A program made the position numbers and the translations under genes. Positions 1 through 9,125 of a stretch of DNA of 64,000 nucleotides are shown one piece after another. Under the pieces are notes generated by a model. The model made no database searches. It had not been told where the DNA came from and worked only from the letters and a program-made list of their open reading frames with translations. The DNA lies in contig NZ_SZVW01000002.1 in NCBI RefSeq assembly GCF_007655005.1, positions 124,001 to 188,000 on the forward strand, written 5' to 3'. How positions within the stretch are numbered: the first letter of the stretch is position 1; every line of letters begins with the position of its first letter. This stretch comes from Streptomyces tibetensis. GTDB lineage: Bacteria > Actinomycetota > Actinomycetes > Streptomycetales > Streptomycetaceae.

Positions 1-23
1 GACACGACACAGGGAGGGGAGCG

Positions 24-2876
24 GTGACCGTACGACGGGACTTCCAGGAGCCTCCCAGGAGCCGCCCCGACCTGGTCATCGGCCGGGAGGATCTGTTCAC
101 CGCGGCGCGTGAGCAGCTCGGCCGAGGGGGCAGTGTGCTGCTCCACGGACCCGCCGGAATAGGAAAGTCGACGGTGCTGCGGGCGCTGGCCGCGGATTAC
201 GGCGGTGCGGACCGGACGGTGTTGCGGTGCTCGGCGACCGAGTCGGAATCCCACCTGCCCTTCCTGGCGCTGGCCGACCTGTTCGGGCTGGTCCTGGACG
301 ACGTGTCCGGTGCGCTGCCCGGCGCCCAGCGCACCGCCCTGGAGTCGGCGCTCACCGGCCGTGGCGAGTCCACGCTCCAGCGGGACGGGCTCGCGCTGCG
401 CCTGGCGGTGCTGTCGGCGCTGCGCGTCCTCGCCGCGAAGGGCCCGGTGCTCGTGGTCGCCGACGATCTGCAGTGGCTGGACGCCGCCAGTGCGGAGCTG
501 CTCGGTTTCGCGGCCCGCCGGCTGGGTGACACGCCCGTGCAGATGCTGTGCGCGGTGCGGACCGAGGGCCAGGAGTACGACCGCCACCTGCCCGCGTCCC
601 CGCCCGACACGCTCGCCGTCCGGCTGGGCCCGCTGAACCGTACGCAGGTCTCCGCACTGCTCGACCACCGCGGCTACACGCCCCTGTCCCGCTCCACGAT
701 CCGCGACATCCACCGCACCAGCGGCGGCAACCCGCTCTTCGCGCTTGAGCTGGGCAGGGCCCTGGCCGAGAGCCCGGCCCGGCCCCGGCCGGGCGAGCCG
801 CTGCCCGTGCCCACCTCGCTGCGGGCCCTGGTGCTGAGCCGGCTGGAGATGCTGTCCGACGAGGCGCGCCGCACGCTCCTCGTCGCCAGTGCCGGTGCCC
901 GTCCCACCCTGGCGCTGCTGCACGCGGCCGGGCGGGAGCACGCCGAGGCCGAGACGGCCCAGGCGGCGGCCCTGGGGCTGCTGGCCACGGACCCCGAGGC
1001 GCCGGCCCTGCGGTTCGCGCATCCGCTGATCTCGGCCGCGCTCTACGCGGAGGCCCCGGCGCAGGAGCGGCGGGCCGCGCACGCCGCGCTGTCGACGGCG
1101 GCCTCCGACCCGATCGAGCGGGCCCGACACCTGGCCCTGGCGACCACCGGCACCGACCCCGAGGTCGCGGCCCGGCTCGCCGAGGCCGGTGCGCTGGCCC
1201 GGGACCGCGGGGCGCCCTCCATGGCCGCCTCGCTCGGGCTGCTCGCCGCCCGGCACACCCCGGCGGACAGCACCCCCGGCCCCGACGAGCGGCGTCTGCT
1301 GGCCGCGGAGGACGCGATCACCGCCGGCGAGGCCGATCTCGCCCGGGACATCGCACGCGACGTACTGACGCGTGCCACCGTGCCCGCCGAGCGGGTCCGG
1401 GCCTGGATGGTGGTCATCGAGGCGGCCGGGCAGGCCCTCGGCGAGGTCGACGCCGTCTTCCCGCAGGTCCTGGCCGACGCGGGGGACGACCCGTGCCTGC
1501 TCGCGCAGGTCCACTACCAGCTGGCCTGGCGCGGCCTGGTCGTCGAGGGGGACTTCGCCGAGGCCCGCCAGGAGGCCGCGCACGCGGCGGAGCTGGCCGC
1601 CCGCGGCGGGGACCGGCGCACCGAGCTGATGGCGCTGTCCTTCCAGGCCTCGACGGAGACCCTGATGGGCCACCCGGACGCCCCCGTGACCGTCAAACGG
1701 GCCCTGAAGGAGCCCCAGGACCCGTACGTGGCCTGCCACCACAACGGCGCCGGGTCGGCCCGGTTCCGCTGGCTGATCATGAGCGACCAGCTGCCCGAGG
1801 CGCGGGCGACCATCACCGCGCTGCTGCGTGAGGTGCGCCGGCGCGGCATGGTCGAGAGCGAGGTGCACTTCCTGCGCTTCCTCGCCGACACGGAACTGCG
1901 CTCCGGGCACTGCGGCCGGGCCCTGGACCTGTCCCGCGAGAGCCTGCGGCTCGCCCGGGACGCCGGGATCGGCGAGGGCGCCTCGGCCATGCTGGCCTCC
2001 CTCGCGGAGGCCTCGGCCGGGGACGTCGACCGGGCCCTGGCCCTCGCCCGCGAGGCGGCGGACCACGCCGAGGTCGACGGCGACCAGATGTACCTCTCCC
2101 GGGCTCTCGCGGCTCTGGGCTACGCCCAGTTGGTGGCCGGCGACCCGGCCGCCACCGTCCGTTCGCTGCGCCGGGTGCGGGAGTTGGAGCAGGGCCTCGG
2201 CATCAACGACCCCGGGCGCGGGCGCTGGCACGGTGACCTCGCCGAGGCGCTGGTCCGCATCGGGGAACCGGGTGAGGCCCAGGACGTCATCGACACCACC
2301 CGGGCGCACGCGCTGCGGCTGGGCCGGCAGAGTGTGCTGGCCGTCCTGGACCGGGCCGAGGCGCTGGTGCGGGCGGCACGCGGCGAACACGAGGCCGCCG
2401 CCGTCCGGTTGACGTCCGTGCAGGACCGGCTCGGCCGGCTCGGGTACGGGCTGGAGGAGGCCCGGGCCGCCTTCGCGCTGGCCCGCCTGCGTGCCCAGGC
2501 CGCGGCCTCCCCCCGCCCCGGGGCCAGGCCGCTGCCGGGGCCGGTGTCGTACGACGAGGCCGCGCGGCTGTTCCGGCGCTGCCGCGCGCTGCCCTGGCTG
2601 CGGCAGGTCGACGCCGCCGCCACGGCCGGCCCCACGGCGGTGGAACCGGCCGCCGCCGCGCCGCCCGTCGCCCTGGACGCGCTGGAGGGGCTCGCCGCGA
2701 TGGAGCGTCAGGTCGCCTCGCTGGTGATGGAGGGTGCGACCAACCGGGAGATCGCGGCGCGCCTGTTCATCAGCGTCAAGACCGTCGAGGCGACCCTGAC
2801 CCGGGTCTACCGCAAGCTCGGGATCCGCTCCCGGGTGGACATCGTCCGGCTGGCCGCGGGCCGCCGCACGACCTGA
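24..2876 (+). CDS. LAL-type LuxR family transcriptional regulator with N-terminal AAA ATPase
   Basis: A 950-residue regulator of the large ATP-binding LuxR (LAL) class. Residues 42-50 read GPAGIGKST, a Walker A loop, and a Walker B-like VLVVADDLQWLD follows at about 140-151. The middle 500 residues are Ala/Leu/Arg-rich helical repeats of the TPR type, and the last 65 residues form a LuxR helix-turn-helix (ATNREIAARLFISVKTVEATL). The GTG start is preceded by AGGGAGGGGA at 11-20. In this family the ATPase and TPR parts sense an inducer and the C-terminus activates transcription. The downstream secreted trypsin gene is a possible target, but the target is unknown. Confidence 0.93.
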   Translation: MTVRRDFQEPPRSRPDLVIGREDLFTAAREQLGRGGSVLLHGPAGIGKSTVLRALAADYGGADRTVLRCSATESESHLPFLALADLFGLVLDDVSGALPGAQRTALESALTGRGESTLQRDGLALRLAVLSALRVLAAKGPVLVVADDLQWLDAASAELLGFAARRLGDTPVQMLCAVRTEGQEYDRHLPASPPDTLAVRLGPLNRTQVSALLDHRGYTPLSRSTIRDIHRTSGGNPLFALELGRALAESPARPRPGEPLPVPTSLRALVLSRLEMLSDEARRTLLVASAGARPTLALLHAAGREHAEAETAQAAALGLLATDPEAPALRFAHPLISAALYAEAPAQERRAAHAALSTAASDPIERARHLALATTGTDPEVAARLAEAGALARDRGAPSMAASLGLLAARHTPADSTPGPDERRLLAAEDAITAGEADLARDIARDVLTRATVPAERVRAWMVVIEAAGQALGEVDAVFPQVLADAGDDPCLLAQVHYQLAWRGLVVEGDFAEARQEAAHAAELAARGGDRRTELMALSFQASTETLMGHPDAPVTVKRALKEPQDPYVACHHNGAGSARFRWLIMSDQLPEARATITALLREVRRRGMVESEVHFLRFLADTELRSGHCGRALDLSRESLRLARDAGIGEGASAMLASLAEASAGDVDRALALAREAADHAEVDGDQMYLSRALAALGYAQLVAGDPAATVRSLRRVRELEQGLGINDPGRGRWHGDLAEALVRIGEPGEAQDVIDTTRAHALRLGRQSVLAVLDRAEALVRAARGEHEAAAVRLTSVQDRLGRLGYGLEEARAAFALARLRAQAAASPRPGARPLPGPVSYDEAARLFRRCRALPWLRQVDAAATAGPTAVEPAAAAPPVALDALEGLAAMERQVASLVMEGATNREIAARLFISVKTVEATLTRVYRKLGIRSRVDIVRLAAGRRTT

Positions 2877-2920
2877 CCCCACCTGGGTTTACGGCGCCGG
2901 ACCGAGGGTTATCCCTGCCC

Positions 2921-2937
2921 AACTCCCTTAGGGGGTT
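2921..2937. promoter_or_regulatory. Near-perfect palindrome upstream of the trypsin gene
   Basis: AACTCCCTTAGGGGGTT is an inverted repeat with a 3-nt centre and one mismatch, 144 bp before the protease start. It could be an operator or part of the promoter of the secreted protease; no -10/-35 pair is convincing beside it. Confidence 0.3.
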
Positions 2938-3080
2938 CCCTCATTGGGAGCCACCTCGTCGTGGCTCTAGCTTTGGGGCGTGCCGCTCGCCGGACACACG
3001 GAGATCCGAACAAAGGCGTCAGGGTCACCGTGCACCACCACCCGCGCGACCCCCCACCGGCAACTCCCCGAGGAGACCCC

Positions 3081-3872
3081 ATGTTCGGGCTCAACGCTGC
3101 CAAGAAGGCCGCCGCCGCCGTCGCGGCGACCGCCGCCGCCGCCACGACCGCGCTGCTCGCCGCCCCCACGGCCGTCGCCGCGCCCCAGCCGATCGTCGGG
3201 GGCACCACGACCACGGCGTCCGCGTACCCGTTCGTCATGCAGATCACGGACGCCTCGCAGAACCAGTTCTGCGGTGGCACGCTGGTCTCGCCCACGAAGG
3301 TCGTCACCGCCGCGCACTGCATGGTCGGCGAGACCACGAGCAGCGTGCGCGTCGTCGGTGGCCGCACCTACCTCAACGGCACCAACGGCACCGTCAGCAG
3401 AGTCAGCAAGATATGGATCCACCCGAGCTACACCGACGCCACCAACGGCGACGACGTGGCCGTGCTGACGCTGTCGACGTCGATGCCGTACACCACGGCG
3501 AAGTACGTCTCCGCCTCCCAGACCTCGGTGTACGCGGCCGGCTCCACCGCCCGCATCCTCGGCTGGGGCACCACCGCCTCGAACGGCAGCAGCTCCAACC
3601 AGCTGCGCACCGCGACCGTACCGACCGTGTCCGACTCCAGCTGCGGAAGCTCCTACGGCTCCCAGTTCGTGAAGAGCGACATGGTGTGCGCCGGATACAC
3701 CGCCGGCGGCGTGGACACCTGCCAGGGCGACAGCGGCGGCCCCCTGCTCATCGGGGGCGTCCTGGCAGGCATCACTTCCTGGGGCGAAGGCTGCGCCCAG
3801 GCCGGTTACCCGGGTATCTACACCCGGCTGACCACCTTCTCCAACCTGGTCACGACGCAGGTCAACTCGTGA
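3081..3872 (+). CDS. Secreted trypsin-like serine protease
   Basis: A 263-residue S1-family protease. Residues 1-34 form an Ala-rich signal peptide ending AVAA, and a short propeptide leads to the mature N-terminus IVGG at about 38. The catalytic triad is His79 (TAAHC), Asp125 (DDVAVL) and Ser218 (GDSGGP). Asp212, six residues before the serine, is the S1-pocket residue that gives Arg/Lys specificity, so this is trypsin-type like S. griseus trypsin. The ATG at 3081 follows GAGGAGA at 3070-3076; longer upstream extensions lack a leader and are not used. A strong hairpin terminator follows, so it is probably monocistronic and exported by Sec. Confidence 0.95.
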   Translation: MFGLNAAKKAAAAVAATAAAATTALLAAPTAVAAPQPIVGGTTTTASAYPFVMQITDASQNQFCGGTLVSPTKVVTAAHCMVGETTSSVRVVGGRTYLNGTNGTVSRVSKIWIHPSYTDATNGDDVAVLTLSTSMPYTTAKYVSASQTSVYAAGSTARILGWGTTASNGSSSNQLRTATVPTVSDSSCGSSYGSQFVKSDMVCAGYTAGGVDTCQGDSGGPLLIGGVLAGITSWGEGCAQAGYPGIYTRLTTFSNLVTTQVNS

Positions 3873-3913
3873 CCGCCCACTAGCTCCTGAGTATCCCTCA
3901 GGTGATTGACCGG

Positions 3914-3952
3914 GGGGCGTTGCGGGCCTCCACGAGCGGCCCGCAACGCCCC
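3914..3952 (+). terminator. Hairpin terminator after the trypsin gene
   Basis: GGGGCGTTGCGGGCC (3914-3928) pairs perfectly with 3938-3952 around a 9-nt loop, 41 bp after the protease stop. No U-tract is present, as is usual in Streptomyces. It also lies just past the 3' end of the convergent glycosylase gene and could serve both. Confidence 0.8.
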
Positions 3953-3987
3953 CTATCCATGTCGCGACGCAACCTGGTGCCGCGGCT

Positions 3988-5103
3988 CTAGGTCCGTACG
4001 ACGCCGAACCGGACGTCGTGCGACGACCCCGGGTGCATGACGCGCAGCATCCGCTCCCCCTCGGCGGTGACGTCGTCCCTCTGGCTCCGGGAGAGCCGGT
4101 CGAAGGGCTCGATCACGAGCGCGTCCTCCTCCAGCCGCCACAGCCCCGCGAGGAAGCCGTCGACGAGGAGCGTGCGGTAGGCCATGTTGCCCTTCCACGA
4201 GCGGCCCCGGTGCTCGGGCGGGATCACGCGGCTGCGGTCGGCGTGCGAGAGCAGCAGGTTGTCGAACTCGGGGAGGAAGCGCGGCGGTGCCGGGGTGTCG
4301 GGGTCGGGGCGGGAGGCGTCGGGGAGGTCGAAGAGCTCGACGCCGGCTTCGTCCCGGAAGGTCACGAGCTGCGGCCGGAGACGTTCGAAGGCGTCGCGCA
4401 GACGCGTCATGCCGGCCCAGGTCTGCATGTCCTGCACCGAGGCCGGGCCGAAGGCGGCGAGATAGCGCAGGACGACCGCGTCGGGCGTGGGCGCCGGCTG
4501 TGCGGGCCGGCCGAGCCAGTGCTCGGCGGTGGTGAGACTGACCTGCCCGCTTCGCCCCCACAGACCGCGCGGCGTCACCTGCACCAGCGGCAGGCGGCAG
4601 CGCGCGGCGACGGCCAGGGCCTGCGGATCGGCGTCGGGCCACTCCTTGAGCAGGGCCTCGCGCAGTTGCCCCATGGTGCGGGGCTCGGTCTCGACGAGGT
4701 CGCGGGCGAGCCCGGCCAGCCGGTCCAGGTCGACCCCGGCCAGGCCTTTGCGGAAGGTGACGAGCTCCCGGTCGCGGGCGGGCTGCACCAGCGGCCGCAG
4801 GGTGAGGCAGTCGTCCGCGGTGTGGGTGTGGATCGTGGAGCGCATCGTGACGATCCGGACGGCCTCGCGGTCGGCCATCAGCCGGGACAACGCCTCGGGG
4901 GCGAACCCGTCGAGCCGGGCGGCGAGCGCGTAGTACGGCGGTTTGACGTTCTGCGCCTGGAGGCCGAGCAGGTGCTCGACGGCCGCCGCGACGGAGCGCC
5001 GGGAGCGGCGCAGGAGCAGCTGCCGGTCGAGGGTCGCGCGGTTGAGGGCCCGCGCGTCGAGCAGGGGTGCCGTGCCGGTGACGCTCCGCTTGGTGTTCGT
5101 CAT
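3988..5103 (-). CDS. AlkZ-type winged-helix DNA glycosylase family protein
   Basis: A 371-residue HTH_42/AlkZ-family protein. The QxQ signature is present as LLGLQAQN at residues 46-52. Characterised members (Streptomyces AlkZ, E. coli YcaQ) are DNA glycosylases that unhook interstrand crosslinks or excise bulky adducts, often for self-resistance to alkylating natural products. The ATG at 5103 lacks a Shine-Dalgarno, but TACCGT stands 7 nt upstream, which suggests a leaderless mRNA. An in-frame extension reaching 5622 is repeat-rich and not believed. No biosynthetic cluster for a DNA-damaging product is visible here, so a general repair or housekeeping role is as likely as self-protection. 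Confidence 0.82.
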   Translation of the reverse strand: MTNTKRSVTGTAPLLDARALNRATLDRQLLLRRSRRSVAAAVEHLLGLQAQNVKPPYYALAARLDGFAPEALSRLMADREAVRIVTMRSTIHTHTADDCLTLRPLVQPARDRELVTFRKGLAGVDLDRLAGLARDLVETEPRTMGQLREALLKEWPDADPQALAVAARCRLPLVQVTPRGLWGRSGQVSLTTAEHWLGRPAQPAPTPDAVVLRYLAAFGPASVQDMQTWAGMTRLRDAFERLRPQLVTFRDEAGVELFDLPDASRPDPDTPAPPRFLPEFDNLLLSHADRSRVIPPEHRGRSWKGNMAYRTLLVDGFLAGLWRLEEDALVIEPFDRLSRSQRDDVTAEGERMLRVMHPGSSHDVRFGVVRT

Positions 5104-5962
5104 GTGAGGCACGGTAGCGGGACTTGCGGACAGGTTCTGGCCGCGACTGAAGGGTCCGGCCGACCAGGCTCCCGTTCTCTTCGGCCGCGTGTCCTGCCCG
5201 TGTCCCGCTGCGCGTCCTGCCCGTGTCCCGCTGCGTGTCCTGCCCGTGTCCCGCTGCGTGATCACTCGTACGTACGCTCGACCGAGAGGCAGCCGGGACG
5301 CCCGAGCGACCCGCCCGCCCCGCCGAGGAGACCGCCTGCCGAGGAGACCTGGCCCGCAGACCTGGCCCGCCGAGGGAGACCCGGCCCGGCGCGACGAGTC
5401 GCTCCGCCGAGGAGAGCCGGCCGGGCAAGGAGAGCAAGCCCGCGGCATCGCCGCAGCCGGTGAAACCGCCCTTCCCGCACAGCGCTCCGGCGCCGCGCCG
5501 TGGCCTCGCCGCAGCGGCCTTCCTCCCCGTCGTCCTCCGTCGGCACCCTGCCGGGTCGGGGCGTCCTGGGCGGCGATCCTGTTCGCCCCGACTGGGTGTG
5601 GCGCCCCGAGGCTGCCGCGCAACGGGTACAGGGCGGCCCTGTCGACTTCTGCCTGTGGGTCACCCGGCGTCGCCCCTGGTCCGAGACCGATGACGGCGAC
5701 CGGCGTGGACGCACAGAAGTGGCTGGAGGTGGCCCGCGTCTTCCTCTGAGGCGGACGTCGCCGACTTTCTGCACGAGGCGGCCCACGACCCGGGGTGGAT
5801 TAACCGCGACGCCGTCCTCACGGACCGACGACGCCCGGGCGGATCGTTACGTCCGCCGCGCCCCCGGGTACTCAGCAGTGCGTTCCCCGAACCCGCACCA
5901 CACGCTCCACCCGGGAGATCCGATGCTTCGACCTCCACCCCGACCAGAACTCGCCGGATCCC
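5104..5962. other. Long repeat-bearing intergenic region without a supported gene
   Basis: About 860 bp separate the glycosylase and the isochorismatase-fold gene. The left part holds a 23-bp tandem repeat (5188-5256), then GCCGAGGAGACC-like degenerate repeats at about 5320-5415. Every reading frame across it gives Arg/Pro/Gly-rich low-complexity protein without recognisable domains or ribosome sites. It may be a decayed gene or recombination-derived filler. Confidence 0.6.
5188..5256. repeat. 23-bp tandem repeat, three copies
   Basis: Three adjacent 23-bp units begin at 5188, 5211 and 5234; the middle one differs by one base at its third position. Each unit contains two GTGTCC-like halves. 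On the reverse strand the unit contains CAGGACACG, the same core found in the repeat region at 10181-10370. Confidence 0.85.
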
Positions 5963-6565
5963 ATGAGTGACAGCACCGGACGGACGGTGGACGGCATGGC
6001 ACGTGGCGCGGACCCTACGCGGTCGGCTCTGATCGTGATCGACATGATCAACACCTACGACCACGAGGACGCCGAGCTCCTCGTGCCGTCCGTCGAGCCG
6101 GTCGTGCCCGTCCTGACGGAGCTGCTCGGCCGGGCCCGGGAGGCGGACGTCCCCGTGATCTACGTGAACGACAACTTCGGCCTGTGGCGTTCGCACCACG
6201 GAGAGTTGCTGGACGCGGCCCTGTCCCAGCCGAACGCCCACCTGATCGAGCCCATCCGGCCCGACGACCGGTCGCTGTTCGTCATGAAGGCCCGCCACTC
6301 GGTCTTCTTCGAGACGCCCCTGTCCTACCTGCTGTGGAGCCTGGACGTCGGGCACGTGGTGCTGACCGGCCAGGTCACCGAGCAGTGCGTCCTGTACTCC
6401 GCCCTGGACGCGCACATCCGTCACCTGGAGGTGACGGTACCGAGGGACGCCGTCGCCTCCATCCATCCCCACCTGGCCTCCGCGGCCCTGGAGATGATGG
6501 AGCGCAACATGGGCGCCCGGATCACCACGGCGAAGGAGACCGAGTTCCCACCACGTGAGGCCTGA
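5963..6565 (+). CDS. Isochorismatase-family cysteine hydrolase
   Basis: A 200-residue isochorismatase-fold (nicotinamidase/PncA-like) protein. The catalytic triad is visible: Asp27 in ALIVIDMIN, Lys109 in VMKARHS and Cys142 in TEQCVLYS. Members hydrolyse amides such as nicotinamide and ureido compounds, or isochorismate. The substrate cannot be read from the sequence, and no siderophore genes of the isochorismate type lie nearby, so an amidase role is more likely. The ATG at 5963 lacks a strong Shine-Dalgarno and the family core starts at about residue 20, so the first 12-18 residues are uncertain. It stands alone, with repeat-rich DNA upstream. Confidence 0.85.
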   Translation: MSDSTGRTVDGMARGADPTRSALIVIDMINTYDHEDAELLVPSVEPVVPVLTELLGRAREADVPVIYVNDNFGLWRSHHGELLDAALSQPNAHLIEPIRPDDRSLFVMKARHSVFFETPLSYLLWSLDVGHVVLTGQVTEQCVLYSALDAHIRHLEVTVPRDAVASIHPHLASAALEMMERNMGARITTAKETEFPPREA

Positions 6566-6736
6566 GGCGGCCGGGGGAACGGCCTGGAGGGCTCCTCTCG
6601 GCCTGAGCGGCTCCTTGCCGCGGGGCCTCTTCGAGCGGCTTCGACCCCGCCAGGCGCCCGGAGGCCGAGCGGTCGACGAGCCTCACGCCCTCCCCTGGTG
6701 CGAGGAACGGCTGTGACGCGGGCGGCCGCAGCGGTC

Positions 6737-8146
6737 TCAGCCGCAGCGACGGCCGGAATTGATGCAGGTGACGGCCTGCTTCATCAGTCGCTCGGGCATC
6801 GCGTCGATGAAGTCGCCGTGGTCGGTTATGGGCTTGTGACGCGACTCGGGGAAGCTGTCCACGGCGAAGGCGGTGCTGCCCGCCAGACCGCTGTAGGTGA
6901 GGCGCTGTACGAGCTGCGGGACCGCCTTGAAGCCGGCCGGGCACCTCCCCCGGGCGTCGGCGAAGGCGACGTGGCTGCGGTGGTTGGCGCTGTCGGTGTT
7001 CCGGCCGTCCCAGCAGCTCTGGAACCGCTCGGTGCGCACCACCTCGCTGCCCGCCGGGCAGATCGGGTACTTGTCCTTGAGCTGGACGCGGTTCTCGAAG
7101 CCGGTGCAGGACCAGGCCGCGTTGGCGTTGGCTCCGCCGTTGGCGTCGGCCTTCGCGTCACCGGTGATGATGCGCAGGAAACGCGGCATGGCGACCACCT
7201 TGGTGGTGGGGCTGCCGACGAAGGTGAGGCTCGCGGACGTGGGGGTGAGGATCTTGCCGACGTTGCCCTCTGCTCCACCGCCGGGCGAGCCCGCGTCCGC
7301 CTTCTCGACTCCGCGGCGGTCGCGCAGCACCGGCCAGTAGTAGGTCGACCGGTCGCCGTTGGTGCAGGTGGTGCGGGCCGCGGCGAGGCTGTCGTCGGTG
7401 GTGAAGGCGTCGACACCGACGGCGCCGACGTAGTCGTGGGTGTGGTGGGCGCCGTTGCCCACGCCAGGGGCGACGATCACGTTGTCGGAGTTGTGCCGTC
7501 CCTCCGCGTTGGCACCGCAGCGGGTCGTGAAGGCGCCCTTGGAGGCGTTGCGGTTGCCGCGGGGCGGGGCGGGCACGTTGCGGGCGACCTTGGTGATGTC
7601 CACGAAGTCCTCGGGCGCCGGGCCGTTGCCCGCAGCCGGGGACGGACTCGTTCCCTGCCCCTGCTCCCCCCGGCCCTTCTGCCCCTGCTGGCCCTGCTGC
7701 CCCCCTCGGGCACCCGCAAGCGTGCAGGCGGCCAGGCTGTCCAAGCCCTGCGGCCGGGGTGCGCCGGTGCGGCTGATCGCGATGGCGATGCGGTCGACGG
7801 TGGCGGCCCGCTTGTCCTTGAGGGGGCCGAGGACGGCGTTGCGCACGAAGTCCGGGCCGCCCTGGCCGCGCGTGGCGGCCAGCCGGTTGCCGGCCTCGGT
7901 GATCTGGGTCTGCAGCAGCCGCAGGTTGCGGTCGACCTCGGCACGCGCCTGCCGGGGCACGTCCGGCAGGCGGTCCGCCACGGAGGGGCAGGACAGGGGT
8001 GCGGCCGCGCGGGTGGTGGCAGGCGGGGCGTCGGTCGCGTTGGCCTGCATGGTGACCAACGCGAGTCCGACACCGCCCGCGGCCAGCCCGGCGGCCAGGA
8101 CTATCGCGTTGCGGCGTGTGCGGTTGCGCCTGTGTCCCTGGTTCAT
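6737..8146 (-). CDS. Secreted DUF1996 domain-containing protein
   Basis: A 469-residue exported protein. The N-terminus has Arg-rich NRTRRN, a hydrophobic stretch at about 14-33, and a cleavage region near QANATDAPP. The second half is DUF1996, recognised by GNGAHHTHDYVG, the tract from NGDRSTYYWP to PVLRD, and a late SHVAFADARGRCP segment. Family members are secreted His- and Cys-containing proteins of actinobacteria and fungi with no established reaction. Between leader and domain is a helical region (residues 50-140) and a short Gly/Gln-rich linker at about residues 150-175. It is a single transcription unit facing left. Confidence 0.85.
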   Translation of the reverse strand: MNQGHRRNRTRRNAIVLAAGLAAGGVGLALVTMQANATDAPPATTRAAAPLSCPSVADRLPDVPRQARAEVDRNLRLLQTQITEAGNRLAATRGQGGPDFVRNAVLGPLKDKRAATVDRIAIAISRTGAPRPQGLDSLAACTLAGARGGQQGQQGQKGRGEQGQGTSPSPAAGNGPAPEDFVDITKVARNVPAPPRGNRNASKGAFTTRCGANAEGRHNSDNVIVAPGVGNGAHHTHDYVGAVGVDAFTTDDSLAAARTTCTNGDRSTYYWPVLRDRRGVEKADAGSPGGGAEGNVGKILTPTSASLTFVGSPTTKVVAMPRFLRIITGDAKADANGGANANAAWSCTGFENRVQLKDKYPICPAGSEVVRTERFQSCWDGRNTDSANHRSHVAFADARGRCPAGFKAVPQLVQRLTYSGLAGSTAFAVDSFPESRHKPITDHGDFIDAMPERLMKQAVTCINSGRRCG

Positions 8147-8269
8147 GGTGACCTTTCCGTTCCCGTGTCAGGTGTGACCACCGTGACCGCTGGGACGGGG
8201 AGCGACCACCGGTTCCGGGGGCGCGTCACCATCGCGTAAGAACTGGCACCACCGGGCCGGCCCCGCCGG

Positions 8270-9001
8270 TCAGCGGTGCTCGGGGTTGTCCGCCCCCGGG
8301 CGGCAGCCGGCGTCCCACTGCGAGCGCTGGTTGCCGTGGGCGGGGACCCCTCCGGCGCGCTTCAGCAGGGCCGCGATGTGCATCAGGTTCCAGGTCATGA
8401 AACTGGTGTTGCGGTTGGTGAAGTCGTTCTCCGGGCCGCCCGAGTCCGGGTCCAGGTACGACGGTCCGGGTCCGGCCGCGCCGATCCAGCCCGCGTCCGC
8501 CTGGGGCGGGATCGTGTAGCCGAGGTGCTGGAGGCTGTAGAGGACGTTCATCGCGCAGTGCTTGATGCCGTCCTCGTTGCCGGTGATGAGACAACCCCCG
8601 ACACGGCCGTAGTAGGCGTACTGCCCTTGGGAGTTGAGCAGCGAGGAGCAGGCGTAGAGGCGCTCGATGACCTGCTTGGTGACGGAGCTGTTGTCACCCA
8701 GCCAGATCGGCCCGGCCAGGACCAGGATGTCCGCCGCCATGACCTTCTCGTACAGCGCCGGCCAGGCGTCCGAGGCGAAGCCGTGCTCGGTCATGTCCGG
8801 GTAGACGCCGGGTGCGATGTCGTGGTCGACGGCGCGCAGCAGCTCCGTGGTCACTCCCGCCCCGTCCATGATCGACCGGCTCTTGTCGATCAGACCTTGG
8901 GTGTGGCTGCGCTGCGGAGAGGGTTTGAGGGTGCAGTTGATGTAGAGGGCGGTCAGGTCGTCGAAGCGGTGGGCCGCATCGGATGCGGAGGGTGCTGTCA
9001 T
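8270..9001 (-). CDS. Flavodoxin-fold NAD(P)H-dependent oxidoreductase
   Basis: A 243-residue FMN-reductase/flavodoxin-family protein. The N-terminal strand TALYINCTLKPSPQRSHT is the phosphate-binding loop that normally holds FMN. ADILVLAGPIWLGDNSSVTKQVIERL is the second signature, and GGCLITGNEDGIKHCAMNVL contacts the isoalloxazine in relatives. Such enzymes reduce quinones, azo dyes or flavin with NAD(P)H in the cytoplasm. I take the ATG at 9001, which has GGGAG 11 nt upstream, over a GTG at 9019 that has no ribosome site. It is divergent from the epimerase gene, with 124 bp between the starts. Confidence 0.85.
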   Translation of the reverse strand: MTAPSASDAAHRFDDLTALYINCTLKPSPQRSHTQGLIDKSRSIMDGAGVTTELLRAVDHDIAPGVYPDMTEHGFASDAWPALYEKVMAADILVLAGPIWLGDNSSVTKQVIERLYACSSLLNSQGQYAYYGRVGGCLITGNEDGIKHCAMNVLYSLQHLGYTIPPQADAGWIGAAGPGPSYLDPDSGGPENDFTNRNTSFMTWNLMHIAALLKRAGGVPAHGNQRSQWDAGCRPGADNPEHR

Positions 9002-9059
9002 GGGGGCAGGGTCTCCCACGGAGTCCGTTTTGTTCCGGTTCGGCGCACCCGGGCACGTC

Positions 9060-9119
9060 TTACGGAGTCATGACGTACGGCCGTGCTCCCGCGAGGCGGC
9101 GGCGGTGAGCGCCTAGCGT
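9060..9119 (+). promoter_or_regulatory. Candidate operator and leaderless promoter of the epimerase gene
   Basis: TTACG-N7-GACGT occupies 9060-9076. Exactly 37 nt further on stands TAGCGT (9114-9119), a -10-like hexamer, and 6 nt later the ATG at 9126. The same layout, with the same 37-nt and 6-nt gaps, precedes the gene at 16356. I infer a response-regulator site and leaderless transcription. No -35 match is visible, which fits activator dependence. Confidence 0.5.
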
Positions 9120-9125
9120 GCCCGT

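Noticed and set aside
5189..5749. Open frames across the repeat-rich gap
   Set aside because: Translations are Arg/Pro repeats without ribosome sites, domains or codon bias in the right position.
6698..8239. 513-codon open frame opposite the DUF1996 gene
   Set aside because: Composition artefact of high GC; the DUF1996 protein on the other strand has clear motifs and a leader.
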